Below, in pieces: positions 1 to 9,497 of a stretch of DNA of 64,000 nt. The stretch covers positions 124,001-188,000 of the forward strand of contig NZ_CAAJGK010000035.1 of NCBI RefSeq assembly GCF_900996245.1, written 5' to 3'. Numbering within the stretch: position 1 is the first letter of the stretch; every line of letters begins with the position of its first letter. Source of the DNA: Paraburkholderia sp. BCC1886 (GTDB lineage: Bacteria > Pseudomonadota > Gammaproteobacteria > Burkholderiales > Burkholderiaceae). Position numbers and translations under genes: made by a program. The notes beneath the pieces are model-generated. The model was given only the letters and a program-made list of their open reading frames with translations. It was not told the DNA's origin and ran no database searches.

Positions 1-1
1 G

Positions 2-1123
2 CTGATCGACAAGGAAGTGGAAATTCCGCTGGCCGGCGGCGAAATCTGGAAGCCAGGCGACGAGGACGAGCCGAGCGATCGCGCCATCAGCCTGCGCGAC
101 GGGCTCACGTATTCGCGCAACCGGATTACCGCGCAGCTGATGGAAAGCGTCGGGCCGAACAAGGTCGCCCGGCTCGCGCGCGCGATGGGCGTGCGCGACA
201 GCGAACTCGACCCGGTGCCGTCGCTCGCGCTCGGCACGAGTCCGGTGACGTTGAAGGAGATGGTTTCCGCGTACAGCACCATCGCGAATCTCGGCGCTTA
301 CGTGGAGCCGGTCATGGTCACGCGTATCGAAGATCGCAAGGGCGACGTGCTGGCCGACTTCGCGCCGGTTTCGCCGAAACAGGAGTTGCCCGCGGACACG
401 GCGCGCACGCTCGTCGACGTGATGCGCGATGTGGTGAGCCGTGGCACGGGGGCCAGCATCCGCAGCCGCTTCGGCGTGCGGGGCGACGTCGCCGGCAAGA
501 CCGGCACGACCCAGGGCAATGCGGACGGCTGGTTCATTCTGATCCAGCCGCAACTGGTGGCCGGGGCGTGGGTCGGCTTCAACGATAGCCGCGTGACCTT
601 GCGCAGCGACTACTGGGGGCAAGGGGCGCATAGCGCATTGCCGATCGTCGGCGATTTCTTCCAGCGCGCGCAGCGGGCGAGACTGGTGGATACGCGCGTG
701 CGCTTCGCGACGGATCAGACGCCGGGCTGGTTCGACGAGCGCTCCGCGCGTTTGCGGGATTGGTTCCAGCAACTGTTCGCGAAGGCGCCGGTCAAGCCGG
801 TAACGACGGCGAGCACGCGCAATGGGCCGCGCCGGGCGGCGGCGGGTGGGCAGAGCGGGGCTGGCGGGTCTAACGGGTCTAACGTGTCTAACGCTAGCTC
901 GGCGGCTCAGTCTGCCGCGCCCGCCACGGGTGCGCCGGCCGACGATATCGCTCCGCGCGCGCAGCCGCCGATTCTCGACGTGCCGAACTCGCCCGCGTCG
1001 CGGGCTCCCGTGGATGGCGCCGTGCGCGGCGACAGCGAGCCGGCATTGGCGCCGACCCCGACGCCCGACGACGCCACGTCGCCGGATTCCGCCGCTGGTG
1101 CGGGTGGCGCTTCATCGCCGTGA
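2..1123 (+). CDS. Class A penicillin-binding protein, C-terminal part (5' end outside window)
   Basis: The reading frame is open from the first bases of the window, so only the transpeptidase half of a bifunctional murein synthase is visible. The SxN motif (Ser-Arg-Asn, bases 113-121) and the KTG motif (Lys-Thr-Gly followed by Thr-Thr, bases 497-505) mark a penicillin-binding transpeptidase that cross-links peptidoglycan in the periplasm. The stretch between them (ALGTSPVTLKEM, AYSTIAN) is typical of PBP1A-type enzymes. After about residue 255 the chain becomes a long Ala/Pro/Ser/Gly-rich, probably disordered tail containing short 9-bp repeats (around 868-895). The N-terminal glycosyltransferase domain would lie upstream, so the exact subclass (1A or another class A PBP) cannot be settled. 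The next gene is convergent. Confidence 0.88.
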   Translation: MIDKEVEIPLAGGEIWKPGDEDEPSDRAISLRDGLTYSRNRITAQLMESVGPNKVARLARAMGVRDSELDPVPSLALGTSPVTLKEMVSAYSTIANLGAYVEPVMVTRIEDRKGDVLADFAPVSPKQELPADTARTLVDVMRDVVSRGTGASIRSRFGVRGDVAGKTGTTQGNADGWFILIQPQLVAGAWVGFNDSRVTLRSDYWGQGAHSALPIVGDFFQRAQRARLVDTRVRFATDQTPGWFDERSARLRDWFQQLFAKAPVKPVTTASTRNGPRRAAAGGQSGAGGSNGSNVSNASSAAQSAAPATGAPADDIAPRAQPPILDVPNSPASRAPVDGAVRGDSEPALAPTPTPDDATSPDSAAGAGGASSP

Positions 1124-1222
1124 GCGGGGTCGTGAGAGGGCCGTGAGAGGGCCGTGAGAAGCCGCTGAGAAGGTCGTGAACGAAGCTACGCGGAGGCCGA
1201 GACGTAGCATCACCAGCTCCGC
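1124..1222. repeat. Short direct repeats between convergent genes
   Basis: The 99-bp gap between the convergent PBP and membrane-protein genes holds repeats of an 11-bp unit, GTGAGAGGGCC, at about 1132-1153, followed by diverged copies. No stem with a T-run was seen, so no terminator is called. Confidence 0.45.
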
Positions 1223-3799
1223 TCAACCGCCGTTGCCGACCAGCCACCGGAAGTAGGCATTGTCCGGGTCCAGCCGCAGCGCATTGCCGAGGTCCTGCGA
1301 CCAGCTCCCGCGCTCACCGCGATAGGCGTCGAGCCCCGCCGCGTAAAAGCTCAGCAGCGCGTTGCGGCTCGTCGCCATGCCGGCGACGAAGGCATCGTTC
1401 GCGCCGACGAGCGGCGGCTCGGTACGCAGCGCGAGGAGCCGCGTCAGCGTCGCCGGAAACGCGTCGCGGCGCACCCAGCTCGCGTACTCGATGCGCGGCT
1501 GGTCGTCGGTGACGGGCGGCGTATCGGCGACGTAGTAAGCGAGACCGGCGCGGTCGGTAATCCACGTAGCCAGCAGCGCGGCCGGCGACGCAATGCCGAC
1601 CTCGCCGAGCGCCGTCGCGACACCCGGCTGCGCGAAGCGCGACGCGATACGCGGCACGTCGAGTTCGAGCGGTTCCAGCGAGCCGACCAGCATCATCTCG
1701 TGCAACTCCGTGGTCCACAGTGCCGCGTGCGGAAACACCTGGATGAAGCTCTGGATCAGCGCCTTCGTGTCTTCTTCGTTCTGGGTGGGCAAGGGCAGCC
1801 ACTGTGCGACGAGCCCGCCGCGCTGCAATCTCGACGCCGCCAGCCGGTAAAAATCCGTCGAGTACAGATTGACGACACCCGCCGCGGAAGGCGGCGGCGG
1901 TTCCAGCGTTATCAGGTCGTAGCGTTGGTCGCTGCGTAGCAACTCACGCCGGCCGTCGCGCAGACGGATGTCCATGCGGGCATCGCGGCTCATGCCGTAA
2001 TTGCCTTTGAACTGCGGCGCGGCCCGCACCACTGCCGGCAGCAGTTCGGCGACCACCCGTTGCGTGAGTCCCGGCCACGCGAGCAAAGCGCCGCCGGTAA
2101 TGCCGGTGCCGAGCCCGATGACGAGCGCCGAGCGCGGCGTGTCGCGATGGATCAGCAAGGGCAGCAGCGCTTGCAGCCGCATGTAGCGAAGCGAAGCGAG
2201 CGTATCGCCGGAATTGGACACGCCCTGAATATAGAGCCGATGAAAGGGCCGGTCCGCAGCACCTTGCTCGACGACGGCCACTGTGCCGCCGGCGCTTTCC
2301 TCATAAAAGCGCAGGCTGCCGCTGCGGGCCTGAGCGAGCAAGTTCGCGAGCCGGTCCTTCGGCGTGGCGACCGCGCCCGCGAGCGTCAGCACGGCGAGCC
2401 CCGCCACGCCCCAGCGCGCCCACGGCCGGACGCCGGTGCCGCGCCACACCGCGATCGACGCTATGACGGCCGCGCCGATAGCCAGCGCCGCGAGCGTGTG
2501 CACGAGGCCGAGTGCCGGCACCAGAACGAAGCCCGCCAGCAAAGTGCCGGCGATGCCGCCGGCGGTGTTGAGTGCGACCACGGTGCCGACATCGCGCCCG
2601 GTGTGCTCACGATCCACGTTCAGGCGCAGCGCGAACGGGAACGCGGCGCCTAGCAATAGCGTGGGAATCAGCACGATGTAGCCGGCCGCCACGGCGAAGC
2701 CCGCGCACATGGCGGCCAGCAGGTTGTCGGTGGCGCCGAGCGCGGCACGTCGCGCGAGGCTCTGCCCATGCGACAGCCAGCCGCCCAGCAACGCAATTTC
2801 CAGCAGCGCGACGAGTCCGGCGGCCGCGATCAGCAGCGCGAAGGTGCCCCACGGATCGCGCGCCCGGTCGACCCGGCGGGAGGCCAGTGCGCTACCGAGT
2901 GCAAGACCGAGCAGATAGGTGGCCAGCACCACCGCGAAAGCGAAACTGCGGGTGCTGATGAACGACACGATGACCTGCGACCACACTACTTCGTAGCCGA
3001 GCGCGACGCCGCCGGCGAGTGCGTACAGCAGCAACGCGAGCCGAGGCGCGTTCTGGATCGGCTGGGTGAGTGGCGTGAGTGGGGCGGAGGGCTGCGCCGG
3101 CATGAGCGCGCTAAAGCGCTTCGCGAGCAAGGCCGCGATCAGCGCGGCAGCCGCATTCAGACAGGCAGCCGCCAACGCACTGCCGAACACACCGAACCGT
3201 GGAATCAGAATAAAACTCGCGGCGAGCGTCCCGGCGATGGCCCCAGCCGTATTCGCCGCATAGAGCCGCGCGCCGATGCGGCCCATCTGCAGCGACGCGG
3301 GTTCCAGAACGCGCATCAGGACCGGCAGCGTGCCGCCCATCAGTACGGCCGGCACGCCGACCAGCGCGAACGGCAGGATCCACGCGAGCGGGCCGGTTCT
3401 GTCCTGCAGCCACGCGAACGGCGCCGCCGCATGAGGCAACACCGCCGTACTGGCGAGCGCCAGCACGAGCACGCCGCCTTCGAGCCAGGCATAAAGACGC
3501 AGCGGCTGAACCAGGCGGACGGCCAGCCGGTCGGCCAGCCGTCCGAACATCCAGCCGCCCAGCGCGAGGCCGCCAAAAAAAGCGCTGACGCCCGCCGTGA
3601 CGGCCTGCACGTCCACGCCGACGACGAGCGCCAGTTGCTTGATCCATAAGACCTGATAAACGAGCGAGGCCGCGCCCGATGCCAGCAGCATCAGCAGCGG
3701 CCAGACGAGCGGCACGACCGGCCACGCCAGCGGCGCGACCGCGGCCGCCGGCGTTACGCGAGCGACACGAGCGACACGAGTGACACGACGAGCCGTCAC
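1223..3799 (-). CDS. Fused MFS-like / spermidine synthase-like membrane protein
   Basis: A large polytopic inner-membrane protein (858 aa). About fourteen hydrophobic segments fill residues 20-490. A cytosolic spermidine synthase-like Rossmann domain follows (SALVIGLGTGITGGALL, then the acidic DLITLEPPPPSAAGVVNLYSTDFY), the layout of proteins annotated as fused MFS/spermidine synthase. The family has the aminopropyltransferase fold, but polyamine synthesis has not generally been shown for the fusions and their substrate is unknown. The C-terminus has a weak TPR-like stretch. The chosen GTG start makes a GTGA overlap with the sulfatase stop, implying translational coupling; the first codons contain a 9-bp repeat (about 3764-3793) encoding an Arg/Val-rich N-terminus. 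It is the last gene of the FGE-HAD-sulfatase operon. Confidence 0.8.
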   Translation of the reverse strand: MTARRVTRVARVARVTPAAAVAPLAWPVVPLVWPLLMLLASGAASLVYQVLWIKQLALVVGVDVQAVTAGVSAFFGGLALGGWMFGRLADRLAVRLVQPLRLYAWLEGGVLVLALASTAVLPHAAAPFAWLQDRTGPLAWILPFALVGVPAVLMGGTLPVLMRVLEPASLQMGRIGARLYAANTAGAIAGTLAASFILIPRFGVFGSALAAACLNAAAALIAALLAKRFSALMPAQPSAPLTPLTQPIQNAPRLALLLYALAGGVALGYEVVWSQVIVSFISTRSFAFAVVLATYLLGLALGSALASRRVDRARDPWGTFALLIAAAGLVALLEIALLGGWLSHGQSLARRAALGATDNLLAAMCAGFAVAAGYIVLIPTLLLGAAFPFALRLNVDREHTGRDVGTVVALNTAGGIAGTLLAGFVLVPALGLVHTLAALAIGAAVIASIAVWRGTGVRPWARWGVAGLAVLTLAGAVATPKDRLANLLAQARSGSLRFYEESAGGTVAVVEQGAADRPFHRLYIQGVSNSGDTLASLRYMRLQALLPLLIHRDTPRSALVIGLGTGITGGALLAWPGLTQRVVAELLPAVVRAAPQFKGNYGMSRDARMDIRLRDGRRELLRSDQRYDLITLEPPPPSAAGVVNLYSTDFYRLAASRLQRGGLVAQWLPLPTQNEEDTKALIQSFIQVFPHAALWTTELHEMMLVGSLEPLELDVPRIASRFAQPGVATALGEVGIASPAALLATWITDRAGLAYYVADTPPVTDDQPRIEYASWVRRDAFPATLTRLLALRTEPPLVGANDAFVAGMATSRNALLSFYAAGLDAYRGERGSWSQDLGNALRLDPDNAYFRWLVGNGG

Positions 3800-5535
3800 T
3801 CGAGCCCGCGCTTCTTGAACGACTCGTCGATCTTCCGGTCGACCTGGCGACGCACGCCGTCGACGCTAAAGCTCGCCGGCCGCTGGCTAGGCGGGTAGCT
3901 GACGAAGGTCTGCAGGAACGTGGACGCTTTCATCGTCGCGATACCGGTGAGGTAGGCGTTTTTGGCGAGCCAGTCGTTGTACTGGTCCGACGTGATGTCC
4001 GCCCGCTCGTACGGGTCCATGCGCAGGTTGAACACCTTCGGCAGACGCAGACACACGAACGGGTCCTGCCAGATGTCCAGGTTGCCCTTCGCACGCTGCT
4101 CGCAGAACACCGCTTTCCACGCGGTGCCGTCCTGATCCCAGCGCATTGCGACGAGCTGGCCGTCGTCGTCGAAATAGTAGAACTCGGTACGCGGGTCTTT
4201 GGTGGTCTGGCCGGTCAGGAACGGCAACTGGTTGAAGCCGTCGAGGTGATTCCTGAAACTCGCGCCGCCGGCCTTCGGCGCCCAGCCCTTCATGAGCCGG
4301 TCCTTCACGCCGCCGTCACCCGCTGCGGCCACCAGCGTCGGGAACCAGTCGAGCCCGGAGAACATCTGGTTCGACGTCGAGCCCGGCTGGATATGGCCCG
4401 GCCAGCGCACCATCGCCGGCACGCGGAACGCGCCTTCCCAGTTCGAATCCTTCTCGCTGCGGAACGGCGTGGTGGCCGCGTCCGGCCAGGAGAACTGGTT
4501 CGGACCGTTATCCGTCGTGTAGATGACGATGGTGTTCTTCGAGATGTTCAGGTCGTCCAGCAGCTTGAGCAGTTTGCCGACATCCTGGTCGTGTTCCCAC
4601 ATGCCGTCCGCGTACTCGTTGCCGGGCATGCCGCTCTTGCCTCTGAACTCGGGCCGCACGTGCGTGAACACGTGCATGCGCGTGTAGTTCATCCAGACGA
4701 AGAACGGCGTGCCGTTCTTGACCTGCTTGCGGATGAACTCTTCCGCATGCGCGCCGGTTTCGTCGTCGATGGTTTCCATGCGTTTGGTCGTGAGCGGACC
4801 GGTGTCCTGAACCTTCCCGTCGGCGGTGCTGTGAATCACCCCACGCGGCGCGAAGTTCTTCACGTATGGGTCGTTCGGGTCTTTCGGCCAGTACGGGCGC
4901 TCGGGTTCTTCCTCCGCGTTCAGGTGGTACAGGTTGCCGTAGAACTCGTCGAAACCGTGGTTGGTCGGCAGGTACTCGTTCTTGTCGCCCAGATGGTTCT
5001 TGCCGAACTGGCCGGTCGCATAGCCGAGCGGTTTGAGCGCCTGGGCAATCGTCATGTCGGTCTTCTGCAGACCGACCGGCGCGCCCGGCGCACCCACCTT
5101 CGAGAGGCCCGTGCGCAGCGGCGACTGACCGGTGATGAACGACGAGCGTCCCGCCGTGCAACTGTTTTCGGCGTAGTAGTCGGTGAAGATCATCCCTTCG
5201 CTGGCGATGCGGTCGATGTTCGGCGTGCGGTAACCGACCACGCCGCGTGTGTACGCGCTGATGTTCGCCTGCCCGATATCGTCGCCGAATATCACGAGAA
5301 TGTTCGGCTTGGCGGAGTTTTTAGCGGCGGGTGCAGCGGCGGGCGCAGCGGCGGGTGCAGCGGCGGGCGCAGCGGTGGCTGGCGGCGCGCTGCCGGCCGG
5401 ACCGGTGACGGGTTTCGTCGGCGTCTGGGTTTGCGCCGGCGCGTTGATGGAAGGAAGAATCAGCGCCGTGAATGCGGCAAGGGCGATGGTCGCCGCCCCT
5501 ATCGCATAGCGCTTACTCTGCAGGAACCTGATCAT
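3796..5535 (-). CDS. Arylsulfatase-type sulfatase, exported
   Basis: A 579-aa type I sulfatase that would hydrolyse sulfate esters after its active-site cysteine is converted to formylglycine. The signature C-T-A-G-R lies at residues 126-130, preceded by the metal-binding Asp pair (GDDIG, 85-86) and followed by the catalytic Lys/His region (GKNHLGD, 179-184) and TTDNGPN. Residues 10-30 form a signal or membrane anchor, so it acts in the periplasm. A proline/alanine linker (residues about 55-71) is encoded by four 12-bp units (5324-5371). It is a Cys-type sulfatase and therefore needs a formylglycine-generating enzyme; one is encoded two genes upstream in the same operon. The natural substrate is unknown. 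Its stop overlaps the next start. Confidence 0.92.
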   Translation of the reverse strand: MIRFLQSKRYAIGAATIALAAFTALILPSINAPAQTQTPTKPVTGPAGSAPPATAAPAAAPAAAPAAAPAAKNSAKPNILVIFGDDIGQANISAYTRGVVGYRTPNIDRIASEGMIFTDYYAENSCTAGRSSFITGQSPLRTGLSKVGAPGAPVGLQKTDMTIAQALKPLGYATGQFGKNHLGDKNEYLPTNHGFDEFYGNLYHLNAEEEPERPYWPKDPNDPYVKNFAPRGVIHSTADGKVQDTGPLTTKRMETIDDETGAHAEEFIRKQVKNGTPFFVWMNYTRMHVFTHVRPEFRGKSGMPGNEYADGMWEHDQDVGKLLKLLDDLNISKNTIVIYTTDNGPNQFSWPDAATTPFRSEKDSNWEGAFRVPAMVRWPGHIQPGSTSNQMFSGLDWFPTLVAAAGDGGVKDRLMKGWAPKAGGASFRNHLDGFNQLPFLTGQTTKDPRTEFYYFDDDGQLVAMRWDQDGTAWKAVFCEQRAKGNLDIWQDPFVCLRLPKVFNLRMDPYERADITSDQYNDWLAKNAYLTGIATMKASTFLQTFVSYPPSQRPASFSVDGVRRQVDRKIDESFKKRGLE

Positions 5536-5649
5536 GTTGTCGCTCCAAAGGAGTTGACTGCTTTTCCACCCGATGCGCGTTCCGTGTGCGCCCGGGTTGC
5601 CTCGTAGCGGCCGCGACGAGGCGCGGCTCGCGTTCCCGCAGCGCGCCGG

Positions 5650-6765
5650 TTATGGCGCGGCCGCGGGAAAAATGGTTTGCCAGTCGTCTTTCATGCTGAC
5701 CACGGTCCAGTGCTCGGCAATCGCCGTATCCCACGCGTGGTCGAGCTTGCCGATCTTCGACGCGCGGTCGTAAGCGAACTCGCGCACGGCGTCGTCGTGA
5801 TGCACCAGCAGCGCGAGATGCGGACCGGGGCCGGACATGGTGTACTGCAGCATCTGCAGGTCGCCGTCGGAATTGCCGAACGCGAGAATCGGTTTGCGGC
5901 CGATGTTGCGATAAATGCCGACGGGTTTGCCCGGGCCGTCGTCGACGAAATCGAGTTTTGGTTCGCGCACCAGCGCGGGCCGGCCGTCATGCATTTCGTA
6001 TTGCACGAGCTGGCTCGAACCAATGACCTGCTCCGGCGGAATGCCATAGGCTTTCTCGGCCCACGGCCGCATGAACTCGATCGTGCCGCCCGACACGATG
6101 AAGGTCTTGAATCCGTTCGCGCGCAAGTAGGCGAGCAGCTCCAGTTGCGGTTGATAGACGAGCTCGGTGTACGGCCGGTTGAACTTCGGATGACGCGCGC
6201 TCGCTAGCCAGTCGCGAATGGTCTTGTCGTACTCGTCGACGGTCATGCCGCTGTTGGCGACGGTGACGAGTTGCAGCATCTGCTTCGACTCGCTCGCGAG
6301 CGCGCCGTAGTCTTTGGCGACCAGCGCCTTGAAGGCCGGATTGCTTTGCCATTCCGGATGTTTCGGCGCGGCGGCCTTGACCTGATCGAGCATGAAAGCG
6401 AACTGGAAATAGATTGGCTGTTCGCTCCACAGCGTGCCGTCGTTGTCGAATACGGCAATGCGCCCGGCAGGCGGCACGAAGTTCGGCGAGCCCGGGCGGG
6501 TCACGTCGGCGACGAAGGATTCGATGGTCTGCTTCGCGGCACCGTTGCGCCAGGAGGGAAGCGCAGTGTGGGTGTCAACGACTGCTGCGGAGTCTGGCGC
6601 GGCGTGGGTGACGGCAGGGTTACCGACGTTCCCGGGTGCACTGCAACCGGCGACGCCAAGCGCCAGACAAAGCGCGCCGAGCGCGACCATCAGCGTCGAG
6701 GTAAAAGTCACGCTGCGCGCGTTGGCGGCGCGCGGCGTCCCGGCAGGCAGACGGGCAGATGGCAT
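5650..6765 (-). CDS. HAD-superfamily phosphatase-like lipoprotein
   Basis: A 371-aa exported haloacid dehalogenase-fold hydrolase. Motif I (FDNDGT, nucleophile Asp107 and Asp109), motif II (VSGG) and motif IV (FGNSDGDLQML) are all present, so phosphomonoesterase activity is plausible. A signal peptide ends in a lipobox (GVAGC, Cys41), predicting a lipid-anchored periplasmic protein, unusual because most HAD enzymes are cytosolic. The start at 6765 is chosen because GGAG stands five bases upstream; an in-frame upstream ATG at 6834 lacks such a site. It lies between the formylglycine-generating enzyme and the sulfatase. The substrate is not evident from sequence. Confidence 0.85.
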   Translation of the reverse strand: MPSARLPAGTPRAANARSVTFTSTLMVALGALCLALGVAGCSAPGNVGNPAVTHAAPDSAAVVDTHTALPSWRNGAAKQTIESFVADVTRPGSPNFVPPAGRIAVFDNDGTLWSEQPIYFQFAFMLDQVKAAAPKHPEWQSNPAFKALVAKDYGALASESKQMLQLVTVANSGMTVDEYDKTIRDWLASARHPKFNRPYTELVYQPQLELLAYLRANGFKTFIVSGGTIEFMRPWAEKAYGIPPEQVIGSSQLVQYEMHDGRPALVREPKLDFVDDGPGKPVGIYRNIGRKPILAFGNSDGDLQMLQYTMSGPGPHLALLVHHDDAVREFAYDRASKIGKLDHAWDTAIAEHWTVVSMKDDWQTIFPAAAP

Positions 6766-6882
6766 CTGAGCTCCATGGTGATTGCATGACGACGTGGCTC
6801 GAGGAGTCCGCAACCGGAGTGGCGCGGGACCCACGAGACCTGTTTCTACGAATCGAAGCGACGTTTTTCTTATGTGCGCATG

Positions 6883-8208
6883 TCAGCCACCGTTCACGCC
6901 GGCGGCGCGTGCCGATGCCTGACGGGCAAGCGGCTGGTGCTTCCAGGTGTCTTCGTCCATCACGAGACGGAAGCCCAGGTGCGACATGCTGTTGTACGGG
7001 TCGGTGCCGCGCCGCGCGCTCGGGCGGTAGCTGAGGCAGTACGCCTCGTTGCACAAGAACGAGCCGCCGCGCGTCACGCGCTTGGGAGCGTCCACCGGCA
7101 CGCCGGGTTCGGACGGGTCCCACGACGCGCGCGGACCGGCCGGATCGTCGATCACGCCGGTACTCGTCGCTTCGCGCCGGAACTGGTCGGCGCGATACCA
7201 GTCGGCAACCCATTGCCACGCGTTACCCGTCATATCGGACAAGCCATACCCGTTCGCCGGAAACGTGCCGACCGGGCTCGTACCGATCGCGCCGCCGGCT
7301 TTCGGGCTCACGACCGGATTCACTACCGGATTCACTGCCGGGCTCACCACAGGGCTCACCACGGGGCTCACCACGGGGAACGACTGCGGTTGCTGGCCTT
7401 GCCAGACGTTCGCCATCTGCTTGCCGTCCGGTGCGAACTGGTTGCCCCACGCATAGGTGGCCTGGTCGAGACCGCCACGCGCGGCGAACTCCCATTCGGC
7501 TTCGGTGGGAAGACGTTTGCCGGCCCATTTCGCATAGGCTTCGGCATCTTCGTAGGAAACCTGAACGACCGGGTGGTCGTCCTTGCCGGTAATGTCGCTA
7601 TCAGGCCCGGTGGGATGTTGCCAGTTCGCGCCGGGCACATAGCGCCACCATTGCGAATAATCGTCGAGCGGCACCGGCTGGTTGGTGCCGACGAACACCA
7701 TTGCGCCCGCCACCATCGCGCTCTCGGGCGGACGCGGCGTGCCGGGTGGCAATTGCACTTTCAGGGTTTCCCAGTCCGGCTTCTTCTCGGCCGTGGTGAC
7801 ATAGCCGGTGGCTCGAACGAATGCGCGAAACTCCGCATTGGTCACGTGATGGCGGTCCATCCAGAAGCCGTGTACTCGCACTGGATGAGCAGGTCGCTCG
7901 TTGGCTTGCGCCTGTTTCGAATCGCTGCCCATCAGGAATTGTCCGCCGGGGATCCACGCCATCTCGACCGGGCCTTTCACGCCGTCGCCATACACGGCCT
8001 GGACCGCTGGCGTCCGATTCGCCGCATGCGAGCCGACTGCCCAACTGACCGCCGCGCCGACGCATGCGGGAAGCATGACGAGAAGCGCGGTCCAGAGCAT
8101 GAGCTTGCGGTAACGAGGTGTGATGCGAGGCGTGTGCGCCAGAGCAGGCGAGGACGCGCCGACCGGGCGGGCAGGCGTTGCCGGCCCACGGTGTCGTGAA
8201 CTGATCAT
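6883..8208 (-). CDS. Formylglycine-generating enzyme (SUMF1/FGE-type), membrane-anchored
   Basis: A 441-aa FGE-family protein that would oxidise the sulfatase active-site cysteine to C-alpha-formylglycine. The catalytic cysteine pair is in place: GGSFLC-NEAY-C gives Cys386 and Cys391 with four residues between, as in human SUMF1, followed by the family ending SHLGFRLV. Other family landmarks are GGQFLMGSD, LPTEAEWEFAARGG and MTGNAWQWV. A hydrophobic segment near residues 36-60 suggests membrane anchoring or export. An unusual insertion of VVSP/VVNP-type tetrapeptides (residues about 279-302) is encoded by six 12-bp repeats at 7304-7375. First gene of the leftward operon. Paralogues of this fold do other chemistry (EgtB, PvdO), but the Cys pair plus the neighbouring Cys-type sulfatase favour FGE. 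Confidence 0.88.
   Translation of the reverse strand: MISSRHRGPATPARPVGASSPALAHTPRITPRYRKLMLWTALLVMLPACVGAAVSWAVGSHAANRTPAVQAVYGDGVKGPVEMAWIPGGQFLMGSDSKQAQANERPAHPVRVHGFWMDRHHVTNAEFRAFVRATGYVTTAEKKPDWETLKVQLPPGTPRPPESAMVAGAMVFVGTNQPVPLDDYSQWWRYVPGANWQHPTGPDSDITGKDDHPVVQVSYEDAEAYAKWAGKRLPTEAEWEFAARGGLDQATYAWGNQFAPDGKQMANVWQGQQPQSFPVVSPVVSPVVSPAVNPVVNPVVSPKAGGAIGTSPVGTFPANGYGLSDMTGNAWQWVADWYRADQFRREATSTGVIDDPAGPRASWDPSEPGVPVDAPKRVTRGGSFLCNEAYCLSYRPSARRGTDPYNSMSHLGFRLVMDEDTWKHQPLARQASARAAGVNGG
7304..7375. repeat. 12-bp tandem repeat inside the FGE gene
   Basis: Six in-frame 12-bp units of the type GGGCTCACCACG / GGATTCACTACC. They encode the VVSP/VVNP/AVNP tetrapeptide insertion in the formylglycine-generating enzyme. 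Copy-number change would keep the reading frame. Confidence 0.85.
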
Positions 8209-8475
8209 TGCTTATCTCTCGTGGTTAAAGCTTCTGGCCCGTCGAATAAATTAGGTCAATTATCTTTTGCACAGAAAGAAGCTTAGCGATACCGAATATG
8301 AATAAATAAGGCATCAGCAGGTAGGACGGAGGCTAGCAAGTTTTTAAACACTTATCACGGTTTTTTTTCGATCGAGAACAAGCTTTGACGAAATAACCTT
8401 CGTGCACTAACGTACTTCACGGTAAACATCGGTATCCAGATAAATTGGCCATTCAATACGTGGAGTGTTTATCGC
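8209..8475. promoter_or_regulatory. Divergent promoter region; candidate sigma-70 promoter for the MoxR operon
   Basis: An AT-rich island between the leftward FGE operon and the rightward MoxR operon. On the plus strand TTGACG (8385-8390) is followed after 17 bp by TAACGT (8408-8413), a reasonable sigma-70 match about 60 bp upstream of the MoxR start. A T8 run lies just upstream (8361-8368). No clear promoter was picked for the minus strand. Confidence 0.4.
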
Positions 8476-9435
8476 ATGCGCGACACCATCCTGCGCTTCG
8501 AAGCGAGTGTCAACGAAGCGGTAGTAGGACAGCAAGCCGTTGTCCGCCAGATGCTGATCGCATTGCTGGCGGATGGACACGTCTTGCTGGAGAGCCTGCC
8601 CGGGCTCGCCAAAACACGGACCGTCAAGGCGATTGCCACGCGTCTCGCAGCGACCATGAGCCGCATCCAGTTCACGCCCGACCTGTTGCCTTCCGATATC
8701 ACCGGCGCCGAGACATTGTTGCAAAGCGGCGAGCAACGCACGATCAGTTTTCAGCCAGGACCGTTGTTCGGCAACCTGATACTCGCCGACGAGATCAACC
8801 GCGCGCCGGCCAAGGTGCAATCGGCTTTGCTCGAAGCCATGGAAGAGCGGCAGATCTCGGTGGCGGGAAAAACACATAGGATGGCGGATCTTTTTCTCGT
8901 CATGGCCACGCAGAATCCAATCGAGCAGGAAGGCACCTATCCATTGCCGGAAGCGCAGATGGACCGCTTTCTGTTGAAGGTGCTGATCGACTATCCGGCG
9001 CCGGCGAGCGAAGTCGACATGCTGCGATTGCTGCGGCGCGAGACGGCGACCGACTCCGTGCCGCCGGCAGTGCTTGCGCAGGACGTCATCTTCGCGGTGC
9101 GCGAAAACATTCACCACATCCAGGTCGCGCCGGCCATCGACGACTACATCGTGGCGCTCGTCAACGCGACCCGGCACGCGGCGGCGCTCGATCCCGAACT
9201 GGGCAGATGGATCGAGATCGGCGCGAGTCCGCGCGCGTCCATCGGTCTCGATCGGGCGAGCCGCGTGCAGGCGTGGCTCGCCGAGCGCAGCTTCGTCACG
9301 CCCGACGACGTGCGCGCGATCGCGCATCCGGTGCTGCGGCATCGGCTGATCCTGTCTTACGACGCCAACGCCGAGAACATCGGCGCCGACGCGGTCATCG
9401 ACCGTCTGATCGAAAAAGTCGCCGTACCGGCCTGA
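8476..9435 (+). CDS. MoxR-family AAA+ ATPase
   Basis: A 319-aa MoxR-type AAA+ ATPase, a class that works with VWA-domain proteins in maturation or chaperone-like tasks at the envelope. The MoxR-style Walker A (LPGLAKT, Ala in place of the usual Gly before Lys) and Walker B (LADEINRAP) are present, followed by sensor-type motifs (ATQNPIEQEGTYPLPEAQMDRF). It heads a six-gene rightward operon with a DUF58 protein, a DUF4381-like protein, two VWA proteins and a BatD-like protein, the classic MoxR/Bat arrangement. The proximity of the divergent sulfatase/FGE operon may be functional or coincidental. Confidence 0.93.
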   Translation: MRDTILRFEASVNEAVVGQQAVVRQMLIALLADGHVLLESLPGLAKTRTVKAIATRLAATMSRIQFTPDLLPSDITGAETLLQSGEQRTISFQPGPLFGNLILADEINRAPAKVQSALLEAMEERQISVAGKTHRMADLFLVMATQNPIEQEGTYPLPEAQMDRFLLKVLIDYPAPASEVDMLRLLRRETATDSVPPAVLAQDVIFAVRENIHHIQVAPAIDDYIVALVNATRHAAALDPELGRWIEIGASPRASIGLDRASRVQAWLAERSFVTPDDVRAIAHPVLRHRLILSYDANAENIGADAVIDRLIEKVAVPA

Positions 9436-9497
9436 TCGGCGCAACGACAGGCGGCGCTTGCCGGCCGATGAAGTGGTCCCAACCAGGGGAGAGCGGT

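Noticed and set aside
4246..5607. A 453-codon plus-strand frame opposite the sulfatase
   Set aside because: It is the mirror of the sulfatase coding frame, including its 12-bp repeat, and has no recognisable motif.
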